DNA of 57,548 nt from Microbacterium gubbeenense DSM 15944 (GTDB taxonomy: Bacteria > Actinomycetota > Actinomycetes > Actinomycetales > Microbacteriaceae). Shown piece after piece: positions 38,443-46,518 of this stretch. The notes under the pieces were generated by a model. That model ran no database searches, was not told the origin of the DNA, and was given only the letters and a program-made list of their open reading frames with translations. Every line of letters starts with the position of its first letter. Position 1 is the stretch's first letter. Where the stretch lies: contig NZ_AUGQ01000014.1 in assembly GCF_000422745.1 (NCBI RefSeq), positions 1 to 57,548 of the forward strand, written 5' to 3'. The position numbers were made by a program, and so were the translations under genes.

Positions 38443-38578
38443 CGCGTTCCCGCGTGCCTCGTTGTCGTTGTCGGTGCGGATCTCGGCCGTCCGCTTCCAA
38501 GCGGACCCCCTCGACAGATCCCCTCGGGACGAGGCAGTGTAGGGATCACACGGCAACGCTCGACGAAAGGATGACCTC

Positions 38579-39127
38579 ATGACACACCTCACCGGAAAAC
38601 GAGTTGCATTCCTCGCGACCGATGGCTTCGAAGACAGCGAGCTGACGAGCCCGTGGGAGGCCGTGCAATCGGCCGGCGCTGCGGCCGTGATGGTCGCACC
38701 GCTGCAGGGCGATGTCACCGGCAAGAACGGCCACATCCAGTCAGTGGACGTACGGGCATCCGAGGCGTCGGCAGGCCAGTTCGACGCGCTCGTTCTCCCC
38801 GGCGGCGTCGTCAACGCCGATCACATCCGGCTCGATCAAGACGCGGTGGCTTTCGCACGAGACTTCTTCGCGCAGGGCAAGCCCGTCGGGGTGATCTGCC
38901 ACGGCGCGTGGATCCTCACGGAAGCGGACGTTCTCGAGGGGCGCACGCTCACGAGCTACCCGAGCCTTGCAACCGACCTGCGCAATGCCGGGGCGGTGTG
39001 GGTCGATGAAGAAGTCGTCGTCGATGAGGGCCTCGTCTCCAGTCGCACGCCCGACGATCTGCCCGCATTCTGCGCGAAGGTCGTCGAAGAGATCGCCGAG
39101 GGCCCGCACAGCGGACAGACGGCGTGA
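38579..39127 (+). CDS. DJ-1/PfpI family protein (type 1 glutamine amidotransferase-like)
   Basis: A 182-residue PfpI/YhbO-like protein with the nucleophile elbow VICHGAWIL (Cys107, His108) and Glu18 in DGFEDSEL. The family includes deglycase or chaperone-like stress proteins and intracellular peptidases. It opens a three-gene operon with an SDR and an FHA protein, spacing 12 and 13 bases. ATG 38579 has GAAAGG upstream. Confidence 0.88.
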   Translation: MTHLTGKRVAFLATDGFEDSELTSPWEAVQSAGAAAVMVAPLQGDVTGKNGHIQSVDVRASEASAGQFDALVLPGGVVNADHIRLDQDAVAFARDFFAQGKPVGVICHGAWILTEADVLEGRTLTSYPSLATDLRNAGAVWVDEEVVVDEGLVSSRTPDDLPAFCAKVVEEIAEGPHSGQTA

Positions 39128-39139
39128 AAGGACAGGACG

Positions 39140-40018
39140 ATGACAACGATCACCGATCCCCGTACCAAGCACCTCCGCGGCCCCCTTCCCCAGGACGATG
39201 GCACGCAGCCAGGGCTCACGGAAGAGACCGCGCCACGCCCCGATCACGGCGAAGATTCCTATCAGGGGTCTGAACGGCTGGCCGGACGCCGCGCGCTCAT
39301 CAGCGGCGGCGATTCCGGCATCGGCCGCGCTGTCGCGATTGCGTTCGCGCGCGAGGGCGCCGATGTCGCGATCAGCTATCTGCCGGAGGAGCAGGAGGAC
39401 GCCGAGAGCACCGCGGCGCTCGTCGAGCAGGCTGGGCGTACCGCCGTGCTGCTGCCGGGAGATCTCACGGACGAAGCGACGGCGCGCGCGAGCGTGGCCC
39501 AGGCCCATGAGTCATTGGGCGGTCTGGATCTGCTCGTGCTGAACGCCGCCTATCAGAAGCAGCGCGAGAACGATGCAGACATCTCCACGGAGGAATTCGA
39601 TCGTGTCATGCGCACGAACCTCTACGCCCCGTTCTGGATGGTGCGCGAAGCACTGCCCCTCATGCCCGCCGGCAGCTCGGTCATCGTGACGACCTCGATC
39701 CAGGGGTTCTCCCCGTCGCCCGCGCTGCTCGACTACGCGATGACGAAGGCCGCTCTGGTCGCCTTCGTGCAGGCCCTCGCCTCCCAGCAGGGTCCCGAGG
39801 GCATCCGCGTCAATGGGGTCGCGCCGGGGCCGATCTGGACGCCTTTGATCCCGGCCACGGGCTGGCCTGAAAACGTGCCGAAGTTCGGCTCGGGGAGCCC
39901 GCTCGGGCGCCCGGGGCAGCCGGCGGAGCTCGCCGGGGCATACGTGTATCTCGCCTCGGAAGACGCGTCGTACACATCGGGAACGATCCTCGCCGTCACC
40001 GGCGGCGAGCACCTCTGA
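39140..40018 (+). CDS. SDR family oxidoreductase (YghA/YhdF-like)
   Basis: A 292-residue SDR with a 45-residue N-terminal extension (PLPQDDGTQPG) typical of the YghA/YhdF stress-related group. It has the cofactor motif SGGDSGIGRAV, the NAAYQ motif and the catalytic YAMTK. It may reduce aldehydes or ketones. In Bacillus relatives of this type belong to general-stress regulons; regulation here is inferred only from the neighbours. Confidence 0.88.
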   Translation: MTTITDPRTKHLRGPLPQDDGTQPGLTEETAPRPDHGEDSYQGSERLAGRRALISGGDSGIGRAVAIAFAREGADVAISYLPEEQEDAESTAALVEQAGRTAVLLPGDLTDEATARASVAQAHESLGGLDLLVLNAAYQKQRENDADISTEEFDRVMRTNLYAPFWMVREALPLMPAGSSVIVTTSIQGFSPSPALLDYAMTKAALVAFVQALASQQGPEGIRVNGVAPGPIWTPLIPATGWPENVPKFGSGSPLGRPGQPAELAGAYVYLASEDASYTSGTILAVTGGEHL

Positions 40019-40031
40019 GAGGAGAACGACC

Positions 40032-40517
40032 ATGACCGATGAACAGGGCACCGAAACGCATGCGGCGTGGGGCGCGGGCAATCCGCACCTCATCGTCGCT
40101 TCAGACGAGGATCGCCACACTTTCTCGCTCACGTTGGATGAGGTGACGATCGGCTCCGCCGCGGGCAGCGTGCTGAGGCTTCCGGACATCGACGCGCTGC
40201 ATGCGACGATCGTGCACGACGAGCGCGACGAATACGTTCTCACGCTGCACGGCGAGGGCGAGATGAACGCCAACCCCCACGCGGCCGGGACACACCCGGG
40301 CGAGCGCAGCGAGACCCTTCGCACCGGCGCGTCGTTCACGGCCGGTCCGTGGCGATTAGTGTTCCAACGCGAAGAGTTCGCCGACCACGGTCGGCCATTC
40401 GGCGGCCGTCAGGGAGGCGAGTTCTCGGACCAGCCGCCGCAGCGTCGCCGGCCGGACTACACCGCGGATCCGAGCGGATCCGAACGCCCCGACGGCGTCG
40501 AGGTCGACGAGCACTGA
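40032..40517 (+). CDS. FHA-like domain protein
   Basis: A 161-residue protein. Residues about 18-110 fit a degenerate FHA fold: FSLTLDEVTIGSAAGSVLRLPDIDALHATIVHD, in which the usual GR and SR.H positions are only partly kept (GS, DALHA). The tail (115-161) is polar and disordered. FHA domains bind phosphothreonine; with the altered residues binding is uncertain. Last gene of the PfpI-SDR operon. Confidence 0.65.
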   Translation: MTDEQGTETHAAWGAGNPHLIVASDEDRHTFSLTLDEVTIGSAAGSVLRLPDIDALHATIVHDERDEYVLTLHGEGEMNANPHAAGTHPGERSETLRTGASFTAGPWRLVFQREEFADHGRPFGGRQGGEFSDQPPQRRRPDYTADPSGSERPDGVEVDEH

Positions 40518-40539
40518 CGCGCGAGGCTGTCAGCAGGAA

Positions 40540-40587
40540 ACACGTTCGGCGCGGGGTCCGCAGTTGCGGACCCCGCGCCGAACGTGT
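40540..40587. terminator. 22-bp perfect hairpin
   Basis: Positions 40540-40561 are exactly complementary to 40566-40587 with loop AGTT. It ends the stress operon and the convergent small gene at 40601. Confidence 0.88.
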
Positions 40588-40600
40588 CCCGCGAGACGGA

Positions 40601-40798
40601 TCAGTCGACCTGCTCGCGCTGCGTCTCGATGAACTCGACGTCGTCTCGGGACAGGGCGACATCGGGTGGGACTTCCTCGCCCGTGATCGCCGTGATCTCA
40701 TCGCGCACTGTGTCCGATAGCGATGTTCCGCGCGCCTCGATGAGCTCGTGCTTCGCGTCGATCGACAGCTTGGGCCACCACGTGTGGATATCGAGCAT
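40601..40798 (-). CDS. Small conserved-looking protein, function unknown
   Basis: A 65-residue acidic protein starting MLDIHTWWPKLSIDAKHELIEARG. The start at ATG 40798 is preceded by GGAGGGA. The sequence is mostly helical with a charged C-terminus and no membrane segment. I do not recognise a characterised family. Codon usage and the ribosome binding site support a real gene. It ends at the hairpin shared with the stress operon. Confidence 0.7.
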   Translation of the reverse strand: MLDIHTWWPKLSIDAKHELIEARGTSLSDTVRDEITAITGEEVPPDVALSRDDVEFIETQREQVD

Positions 40799-40907
40799 GA
40801 TCTTCCCTCCGTCGGTGTTGCGGCAAGCGCGCATCCGCACGCCGGATCCTGCCCTTCCAGGCTATGCGGTCCGCGAGCGGGCGTCACGACATGACCGTCA
40901 ACAGTGC

Positions 40908-41795
40908 CTAGGTGGTCGATAGGTACACAGCCGTCGCCTCGGCGCGGCTCGAGACACCGAGTTTGCGATAGAGGTTCGCGACGTGGAACTTCACGGTGTT
41001 CTCGCTGATCGAGAGCCTCTCGGCGATGTCACGGTTTCGCGACCCGTCGGCGAGGAGCGCGAGCACCTCGCCCTCGCGCGCGCCGAGCGACGAGCCGGGA
41101 GGTGCGGATCCCCTCGCCTGCGGCGGATCGAGTGGGATCGCGATACTCATCTCCGTTCCCCACCCGTCAGTCGCCTCGACGCTGATCCGCCCACGCAGCG
41201 CGACCACGCGGTCTTCTATGAGCCGCAGCTGGCTCGATCTGTGGGTCGTTGATCCGTCGCCGTCGTCGCGCATGTCGATGAGGAGGTTCGTGCCGTCGCA
41301 GTCCCACTGCGTGCGCACCCGCGAGACGGTGGCGTCGTCGATCATGGCGAGGATCGCCCCGCGCACCACGGCTCTGGCTCCGTACGCCACCTCGCCCGGG
41401 AGCGGCCTGCCGTCGACGGGCGGCTCGACGAACTGAACATCGATGTCACGGAACCGCATCAGCGGACGGAGGTCGTCGCGCAACCTCTCGAAGGCGGTCG
41501 TGACGGGCTCTTCATCGATCGTGCGTGCGTGATCGCTCGCGGTGCGAAGATGCACGAGTCCCTCGGCCGCGAGCACGGTTGCCTGTTGCCGTGCCGCACG
41601 ATCGTCGAGGTTCGGTGATCGCAGCGACGCCAGCACGGTCTCGAGCGTCGTGGAGTACTCGGCGCTCAGCTCGACAAGCGCTTCCATGCGCTCGGCCGAC
41701 GTGTACCGCTCGCGCCGCAGGTATCCGGGAGAAGCCGCCTCGGCGACATCCCGCACGATACGCGACCGCACCGCGCTGTCACCGTCGTTGGTCAT
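40908..41795 (-). CDS. LuxR-type regulator with a histidine-kinase-like ATPase middle domain
   Basis: A 295-residue protein. Residues 234-295 form a LuxR/GerE helix-turn-helix (LGAREGEVLALLADGSRNRDIA, ENTVKFHVANLYRKLGVSSR). The middle (about 110-230) resembles a HATPase_c domain: AVVRGAILAMID as N-box, DMRDDGDGS as G1-like and GWGTEMSIAIPL as G2-like. No phosphoacceptor His region or receiver domain is clear. Such a fusion could sense a ligand or nucleotide directly. It is divergent from fdhA, and two inverted repeats lie between them. Confidence 0.78.
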   Translation of the reverse strand: MTNDGDSAVRSRIVRDVAEAASPGYLRRERYTSAERMEALVELSAEYSTTLETVLASLRSPNLDDRAARQQATVLAAEGLVHLRTASDHARTIDEEPVTTAFERLRDDLRPLMRFRDIDVQFVEPPVDGRPLPGEVAYGARAVVRGAILAMIDDATVSRVRTQWDCDGTNLLIDMRDDGDGSTTHRSSQLRLIEDRVVALRGRISVEATDGWGTEMSIAIPLDPPQARGSAPPGSSLGAREGEVLALLADGSRNRDIAERLSISENTVKFHVANLYRKLGVSSRAEATAVYLSTT

Positions 41796-41804
41796 GCCCC
41801 GACC

Positions 41805-41824
41805 CTACCCATCCGATCGGGTAG
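41805..41824. promoter_or_regulatory. Inverted repeat in the luxR-fdhA promoter region
   Basis: CTACCC and GGGTAG arms separated by 8 bases, 10 bases upstream of the LuxR-type gene start. Candidate operator or autoregulatory site; function inferred from position. Confidence 0.4.
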
Positions 41825-41840
41825 GCGAAACGGCCCGACC

Positions 41841-41853
41841 GGGTGATTCACCC
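41841..41853. promoter_or_regulatory. Perfect inverted repeat GGGTGATTCACCC upstream of fdhA
   Basis: A 13-base symmetric sequence (6-base arms, central T) in the 120-base divergent region. It may be an operator for fdhA control by the adjacent LuxR-type regulator. Confidence 0.45.
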
Positions 41854-41915
41854 ACCCGCCCAGACCGAGGAGACTCAGTCGTAGCGGCAACGAGGCCGCA
41901 GAACGGGAGGGCGAG

Positions 41916-43127
41916 ATGCCGGGAAACAGAGCGGTTGCCTATAAGGGTCCGGGTGAGGTCGAAGTACTCGACACCCCTTACCCCGAGTTCGAGCTGAGGG
42001 ATGGTCCGGGCGTCAACCCCGCCAACGTCGGCCGAAAAGTTCCGCACGGCGCGATCCTGCGCACCGTCGCGACGAACATCTGCGGATCCGATCAGCACAT
42101 GGTGCGCGGACGCACGACGGCTCCAGCCGGACTCGTGCTCGGCCACGAGATCACGGGAGAGGTGGTCGAGGTCGGCCCGGGCGTCGAGTTCATCAAGGTC
42201 GGCGATATCGTCTCGGTGCCATTCAACATCGCGTGCGGGCGGTGCAAGAACTGCAAGGAGGGCAAGACCGGCATCTGCCTCAACGTGAACCCCGAGCGGC
42301 CGGGGTCGGCGTACGGCTACGTCGACATGGGCGGGTGGATCGGCGGCCAGGCCGAGTATGTGCTCGTGCCGTACGCCGATTGGAACCTGCTGAAGTTTCC
42401 CGATCGCGATCAGGCCCTCGAGAAGATCCTCGACCTCACGATGCTGTCGGACATCTTCCCGACCGGCTTCCACGGTGCGGTCACGGCGGGCGTGGGCCCC
42501 GGATCCACCGTGTACATCGCGGGTGCCGGCCCCGTCGGCATCGCCGCGGCCGTCGGCGCGCAGCTGCTGGGCGCCGCCTGCGTCATCGTGGGCGATCTCA
42601 ACGCCGAACGCCTCGCGCAGGCGACGTCGATCGGTTGCGAGACGGTCGATGTATCGAAGGGAGATCCGCGCGATCAGATCGCGGAGATCCTCGGCACACC
42701 GGAGGTGGATGCGGGCGTCGATGCCGTCGGATTCGAGGCGCGCGGCCACGGCGCCGACGCGAGCCAGGAGGCGCCCGCGACGGTACTGAACTCGCTCATG
42801 GACGTCACGGCGGCCGGAGGCGCCCTCGGCATTCCCGGCCTGTACGTCACGGGTGATCCGGGCGGCGTGGACGAGGCGGCGAAGACCGGATCGCTGTCGC
42901 TGCGACTCGGACTCGGCTGGGCCAAGTCGCTGTCTCTGACGACCGGCCAGTGCCCCGTCATGAAGTACAACCACCGCCTCATGCAGGCGATCTTGAACGA
43001 CAAGGTGCAGATCGGTAAAGCCGTGAACGCCACCCCGATCTCGCTGGAGGATGCCCCGCGCGGTTACGCCGAGTTCGACGGCGGCGCGGCGAAGAAGTAC
43101 GTGCTCAACCCCAACGGATACCTCTGA
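41916..43127 (+). CDS. fdhA: Formaldehyde dehydrogenase, glutathione-independent
   Basis: A 403-residue zinc-containing medium-chain dehydrogenase closely resembling Pseudomonas FdhA, which oxidises formaldehyde to formate with tightly bound NAD and no thiol cofactor. Catalytic zinc ligands are Cys56 (NICGSDQHMVRGRTT) and His77 (GHEITGEV); the structural zinc Cys residues are 107, 110, 113 and 121. GAGPVGIAAA is the NAD motif, and GFEARGHG and LGWAKS are family signatures. It is followed 8 bases later by an HbpS-like gene. Confidence 0.93.
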   Translation: MPGNRAVAYKGPGEVEVLDTPYPEFELRDGPGVNPANVGRKVPHGAILRTVATNICGSDQHMVRGRTTAPAGLVLGHEITGEVVEVGPGVEFIKVGDIVSVPFNIACGRCKNCKEGKTGICLNVNPERPGSAYGYVDMGGWIGGQAEYVLVPYADWNLLKFPDRDQALEKILDLTMLSDIFPTGFHGAVTAGVGPGSTVYIAGAGPVGIAAAVGAQLLGAACVIVGDLNAERLAQATSIGCETVDVSKGDPRDQIAEILGTPEVDAGVDAVGFEARGHGADASQEAPATVLNSLMDVTAAGGALGIPGLYVTGDPGGVDEAAKTGSLSLRLGLGWAKSLSLTTGQCPVMKYNHRLMQAILNDKVQIGKAVNATPISLEDAPRGYAEFDGGAAKKYVLNPNGYL

Positions 43128-43135
43128 GGAGAATC

Positions 43136-43540
43136 ATGACTGTGAATCTGGAAACCGCACGCCGCATCATCGCAGCCGGCGAGCAGAAGGCTGACGAGAT
43201 CGGCCAGCCGATGAACATCGCCGTCGTTGACGCGGGCGGTAATCTCGTCGCTCACGTGCGCCAGGACGGCGCGTGGATCGGCAGCATCGAGATCTCGATC
43301 TCGAAGGCTTGGACCTCGCGCGCGTTCGACATCACCACGAAGGACCTCGGCGAGAACTCTCAGCCGACGCAGCAGTTCTTCGGCATCCACACGACCAACG
43401 CGCACGGGCGCGGCGTCGCCATCTTCGCGGGCGGCGTGCCGCTCACCGTCGACGGCACCGTCGTCGGCGCGGTCGGCGTCAGTGGTGGGCTGGGCGAACA
43501 GGATCAGGCGGTCGCCGAGGCAGCCGCCGCCGCGCTGTAG
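43136..43540 (+). CDS. GlcG/HbpS family protein
   Basis: A 134-residue protein of the GlcG/HbpS (DUF336) family: ARRIIAAGEQKADEIGQPMNIAVVDAGGNLVAHVR, with conserved G.VPL..DG..VGAVGVSGG near the end. HbpS binds haem and modulates a sensor kinase; GlcG occurs in glycolate operons. It has no signal peptide, so it is cytoplasmic. Coupling to fdhA suggests a role in formaldehyde or one-carbon metabolism, which is inference. Confidence 0.85.
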   Translation: MTVNLETARRIIAAGEQKADEIGQPMNIAVVDAGGNLVAHVRQDGAWIGSIEISISKAWTSRAFDITTKDLGENSQPTQQFFGIHTTNAHGRGVAIFAGGVPLTVDGTVVGAVGVSGGLGEQDQAVAEAAAAAL

Positions 43541-43546
43541 CGATGC

Positions 43547-43588
43547 GCGAGCGTCGCCCCGTCGAGTGGATCGCGGGGCGGCGCTCGC
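43547..43588. terminator. 15-bp hairpin between hbpS-like gene and aarF
   Basis: Positions 43547-43561 pair with 43574-43588 with one mismatch, 12-base loop, directly beside the aarF stop codon. Bidirectional. Confidence 0.75.
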
Positions 43589-45244
43589 TCACTGCCGCCG
43601 CGCCAAGAGCGCGTGCGCGAGCGGCAGCACCGACGCGACCATGAGGGTCACCCCGAGCGCCTCGACCGGTGCGTAGAGAACAGCACCCGCGACCGCGAGG
43701 CCGGCAAACATCACGGCCGAGATCGTGCGGCGCAGGGCGGCCTCGAGCTTCGACAGCCGGCGCTCGACCTGCGGAGACGACACCGTGAGGGTGCCGCGCT
43801 CGGCCTTCTGCAGCACCGAATCGACGCGCCTCGGCAGGCGCCACGCGATCTTCACGTTCTCGAGCGCCTCCCCCGCGAGATCGCGGGCGAAGCCCGCTCC
43901 CTCGTCGCGCACGAGCTTCTCGGCGTAGGGCTCGACCGAGTCCCAGACGTTGAAGGTGGGATCCAGGCTCATCGCGACGCCCGACGTCAGCGACGCCGCA
44001 CGGATCAGGAGCAGGAAGTTCTCCGGCAGTTGCACCGGCAGGGTGCGCACAACGTCGCCGAACTCGTCGGCGAACGCCTTGTACTCCCGCGGGTCCACGT
44101 CGCGCAGCTCCGCGAAGCCTTTACCTCCGAAACGATCGAACAGCGCTGAGAGGGCGCGCTCGAGCTCGTTCGTGTCCGCCGACGGCAACAGCACGCCGAT
44201 GTCGCGGGCGGCCTCGACGAGGCCCGCGCCATCGCGGGATCCCATCGCGATCACGAGGCGACGAAGCCCTCGGCGCAGCGATGCCGGTACCTCGCCCATC
44301 ATCCCGAAGTCGATGAAGGTGAGGCACCAGGATCCGCCGGCGCGGGGCGTGACGAAGATGTTGCCGGGGTGGGGGTCGGCGTGGAAGAGGCCATCGCCGA
44401 ATACCTGATCGAACATCACCGCTGCGAACACGGGCGCGACTTCCGTCGGGTCGATGCCGGCCGCGCGGAGGCCATCGGTGTCGCTGATCTTGATCGCGGA
44501 AACATCCTCGAGGGTGAGCACGCGGCGCGTGGACCGCTCCCACGCGATCCCGGGCACCGCGACGCGCTCGTCGCCCGCGAAGGCATCGGCGAAGCGTTCG
44601 CTCGACGCGGCCTCGTGCAGGTAGTCGATCTCGTCGTGACAGACTCCGGCGAACTCGTCGACGAGGGCGGGTGCGTCGACGCGGTCGGAGATCAGGCGCA
44701 CTCGGCTCAACCAGCGCGCCACCTTCCGCAGCGCCGCAAGGTCGGTCTCGACGATCTGATCGATTCCGGGTCGCTGCACCTTGACGATCACGTCGGCAAA
44801 CCCTGCATCAATCGCCAGCTCTGGCGCGAGCCGCGCGCGGTGCGCCTGCCCCAGCGAGGCCGCCGCGACCGGATCCGCGTCAAAGCGCGCGAACGCCGCC
44901 TCGAGCGAGGCGCCGAGCTCACCCTCCGCCACGGCGCGGATCGCGCCGAACGGCTCGGGCGGAACCTCGTCCTGCAGCCCGGCAAGCTCGCTCGTGAGCT
45001 CGGGCGGCAGCACGTCGAGCCGCGACGACATGAACTGCCCGACCTTGATCATGAGGCCGCGCAGCTCGAGCGCCATGCTGCGGAATCCGCGGGCGAACCG
45101 CGTCAGCCGCCGGGTGCGACCCCGCGCCGCCAGCCGGGCGAGCCCGATCTTCGGCAGCGCGAGCTCGAACCACCACTGGATCGCGAGCTCGCGCGCGGCG
45201 AAGCGCAGGATCCGCCGGTAGCGGGCGCGGTCGGCGCGGGCCAT
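43589..45244 (-). CDS. AarF/UbiB (ABC1) kinase-like protein
   Basis: A 551-residue atypical kinase. Visible features are the KxGQ motif (MIKVGQFMSSRLDVLP), the Ala-rich nucleotide loop AAASLGQAHRA, VIVKVQRPGI, the catalytic FHADPHPGNIFV, the metal-binding FIDFGMMG, and two C-terminal membrane helices (about 500-545). The family supports quinone or isoprenoid-lipid metabolism, probably by ATP-driven lipid handling. It begins 5 bases after a PadR-type regulator gene, so both share a promoter. Confidence 0.9.
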   Translation of the reverse strand: MARADRARYRRILRFAARELAIQWWFELALPKIGLARLAARGRTRRLTRFARGFRSMALELRGLMIKVGQFMSSRLDVLPPELTSELAGLQDEVPPEPFGAIRAVAEGELGASLEAAFARFDADPVAAASLGQAHRARLAPELAIDAGFADVIVKVQRPGIDQIVETDLAALRKVARWLSRVRLISDRVDAPALVDEFAGVCHDEIDYLHEAASSERFADAFAGDERVAVPGIAWERSTRRVLTLEDVSAIKISDTDGLRAAGIDPTEVAPVFAAVMFDQVFGDGLFHADPHPGNIFVTPRAGGSWCLTFIDFGMMGEVPASLRRGLRRLVIAMGSRDGAGLVEAARDIGVLLPSADTNELERALSALFDRFGGKGFAELRDVDPREYKAFADEFGDVVRTLPVQLPENFLLLIRAASLTSGVAMSLDPTFNVWDSVEPYAEKLVRDEGAGFARDLAGEALENVKIAWRLPRRVDSVLQKAERGTLTVSSPQVERRLSKLEAALRRTISAVMFAGLAVAGAVLYAPVEALGVTLMVASVLPLAHALLARRQ

Positions 45245-45249
45245 CCGTG

Positions 45250-45768
45250 TCAGCCCTGGGCGAGGATCGCGTAGATCCGACGGCGCGCGTCGGCGAGCAC
45301 CTCGATTGCCTCGTCGGTCTGTGCGGCGGATCCGGTGTGCATCACCTGGCTGACCGCGTGCGCGAGCTCGACGCCCGCCTTGGGCAACGCCTGGAACGAG
45401 CCGCCGCGCTCGTGCTCCGACCAGGGCGCCGCCGCCGATTCCGCCTCGACGCGCCCCTCGTCCGTGAGCACGTAGGTCTTGCGCGCGTTCGATTCCTCGA
45501 CGCGCACGAGCCCCTCATCGGCGATCTGCTGCAGGGTCGGATACACCGATCCGGCGCTCGGCTTCCAGGCTCCCGCGCTGCGCTCTTCGATCTCGCGGAT
45601 GATCTGGTAGCCGTGCATCGGCTCCTCCGCGAGAAGCACAAGGATCGCCGCGCGCACGTCACCGCGCGACTTGCGCGGTCCCTGCGTGCGACGGTCGAAG
45701 GATCCGCGGATCTGATCCATCATCTGCCAGAGCGACTCGGCAGGGTTCGGTGAGAATGTACTGCTCAT
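45250..45768 (-). CDS. PadR family transcriptional regulator
   Basis: A 172-residue regulator with a PadR winged helix (about 36-110: RAAILVLLAEEPMHGYQIIREIEER, SAGSVYPTLQQIADEGLV, KTYVLTDEG) and a C-terminal helical part. Start ATG 45768 was chosen because GGAGG lies 6 bases upstream at 45774-45778; an ATG 4 codons earlier overlaps that site. A palindrome at 45799-45812 is the likely autoregulatory operator. Confidence 0.87.
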   Translation of the reverse strand: MSSTFSPNPAESLWQMMDQIRGSFDRRTQGPRKSRGDVRAAILVLLAEEPMHGYQIIREIEERSAGAWKPSAGSVYPTLQQIADEGLVRVEESNARKTYVLTDEGRVEAESAAAPWSEHERGGSFQALPKAGVELAHAVSQVMHTGSAAQTDEAIEVLADARRRIYAILAQG

Positions 45769-45798
45769 GAGAACCTCCATTGCGGGTGAACGATACTC

Positions 45799-45812
45799 AA
45801 CGATATGTCGTT
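45799..45812. promoter_or_regulatory. Candidate PadR operator
   Basis: AACGATATGTCGTT has 5-base arms AACGA/TCGTT around TATG; an extra half-site AACGATA lies at 45789-45795. Similar AACGATAT-type palindromes precede related padR genes. It lies 31 bases upstream of the padR start. Confidence 0.6.
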
Positions 45813-45833
45813 AACGTCGCAATGGGAAGCCCC

Positions 45834-46448
45834 TCAGGCGGGCGGCGGCGCGTCGGCCGTCGGCGACTTCGGCAGCCACCCGAGCTCGATGCCCGTGGAG
45901 AAGAAGTGCCGGAACTGGTAGACGAGGGGGCTCCAGCGCCGCGGATCCGGCAGCAGCGTGCCGGGCTTCAGGATCTGGGGATCCGCGTGCACGCGCAGCA
46001 CTTCCGCCTCAACCATGTAGTAGCTCTCGCCGAGCCCAGGCGTCGCGCGGGCGACGCGCGCCTCGAACTGCAGCTGGCACTCTGCGACGCGAGGAACCGA
46101 AACCATCTCGGAGTCTTCGGGCGTGAGTCCGGCAGCCTGGAACTTGTCGGCCTCGAACCGATACCTCGACTTATCCGCAGGCACCGGGTTCCGGCCGGTC
46201 GTACCGTCGAGCTTCAGGACCGATCGCCAGAGATCCCCCGACGGGAAGTTCACCGTGATGTCGGGCCGTGCTAGGAGGTTCTCCGCGGTCTGCCCCGCGG
46301 CCTCGAGCCCGAGCACGAGCATAGATCCGAGCGCCCAGTAGCTCGACGCGGGCGCGAGGTTTGCGGACCCGTCGGGATTCTCGGTGGCAATCAGGTAGGC
46401 GGGGGTGCCGACGTAGAGAGTCTCAGGGTGGGCGACGACGTGATCCAT
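45834..46448 (-). CDS. Flavin reductase-like FMN-binding protein
   Basis: A 204-residue split-barrel flavoprotein (AYLIATENPDGSANLAPASSYWALGSMLVLGLE near the N-terminus; ECQLQFEARV and YYMVEAEVLRVHAD later). It differs from the protein at 30603-31109 and belongs to a longer subgroup. Substrate unknown. It is upstream of the padR-aarF unit on the same strand. Confidence 0.78.
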   Translation of the reverse strand: MDHVVAHPETLYVGTPAYLIATENPDGSANLAPASSYWALGSMLVLGLEAAGQTAENLLARPDITVNFPSGDLWRSVLKLDGTTGRNPVPADKSRYRFEADKFQAAGLTPEDSEMVSVPRVAECQLQFEARVARATPGLGESYYMVEAEVLRVHADPQILKPGTLLPDPRRWSPLVYQFRHFFSTGIELGWLPKSPTADAPPPA

Positions 46449-46473
46449 ATCTCGATCGTATGGCCCCGAATCG

Positions 46474-46511
46474 CGTCGACGCCCCGCACGGGCCGGTGCG
46501 GGGCGTCGACG
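46474..46511 (-). terminator. 16-bp hairpin after tkt
   Basis: Positions 46474-46489 pair exactly with 46496-46511. It begins 7 bases after the transketolase stop. Confidence 0.82.
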
Positions 46512-46518
46512 AGGTGGA

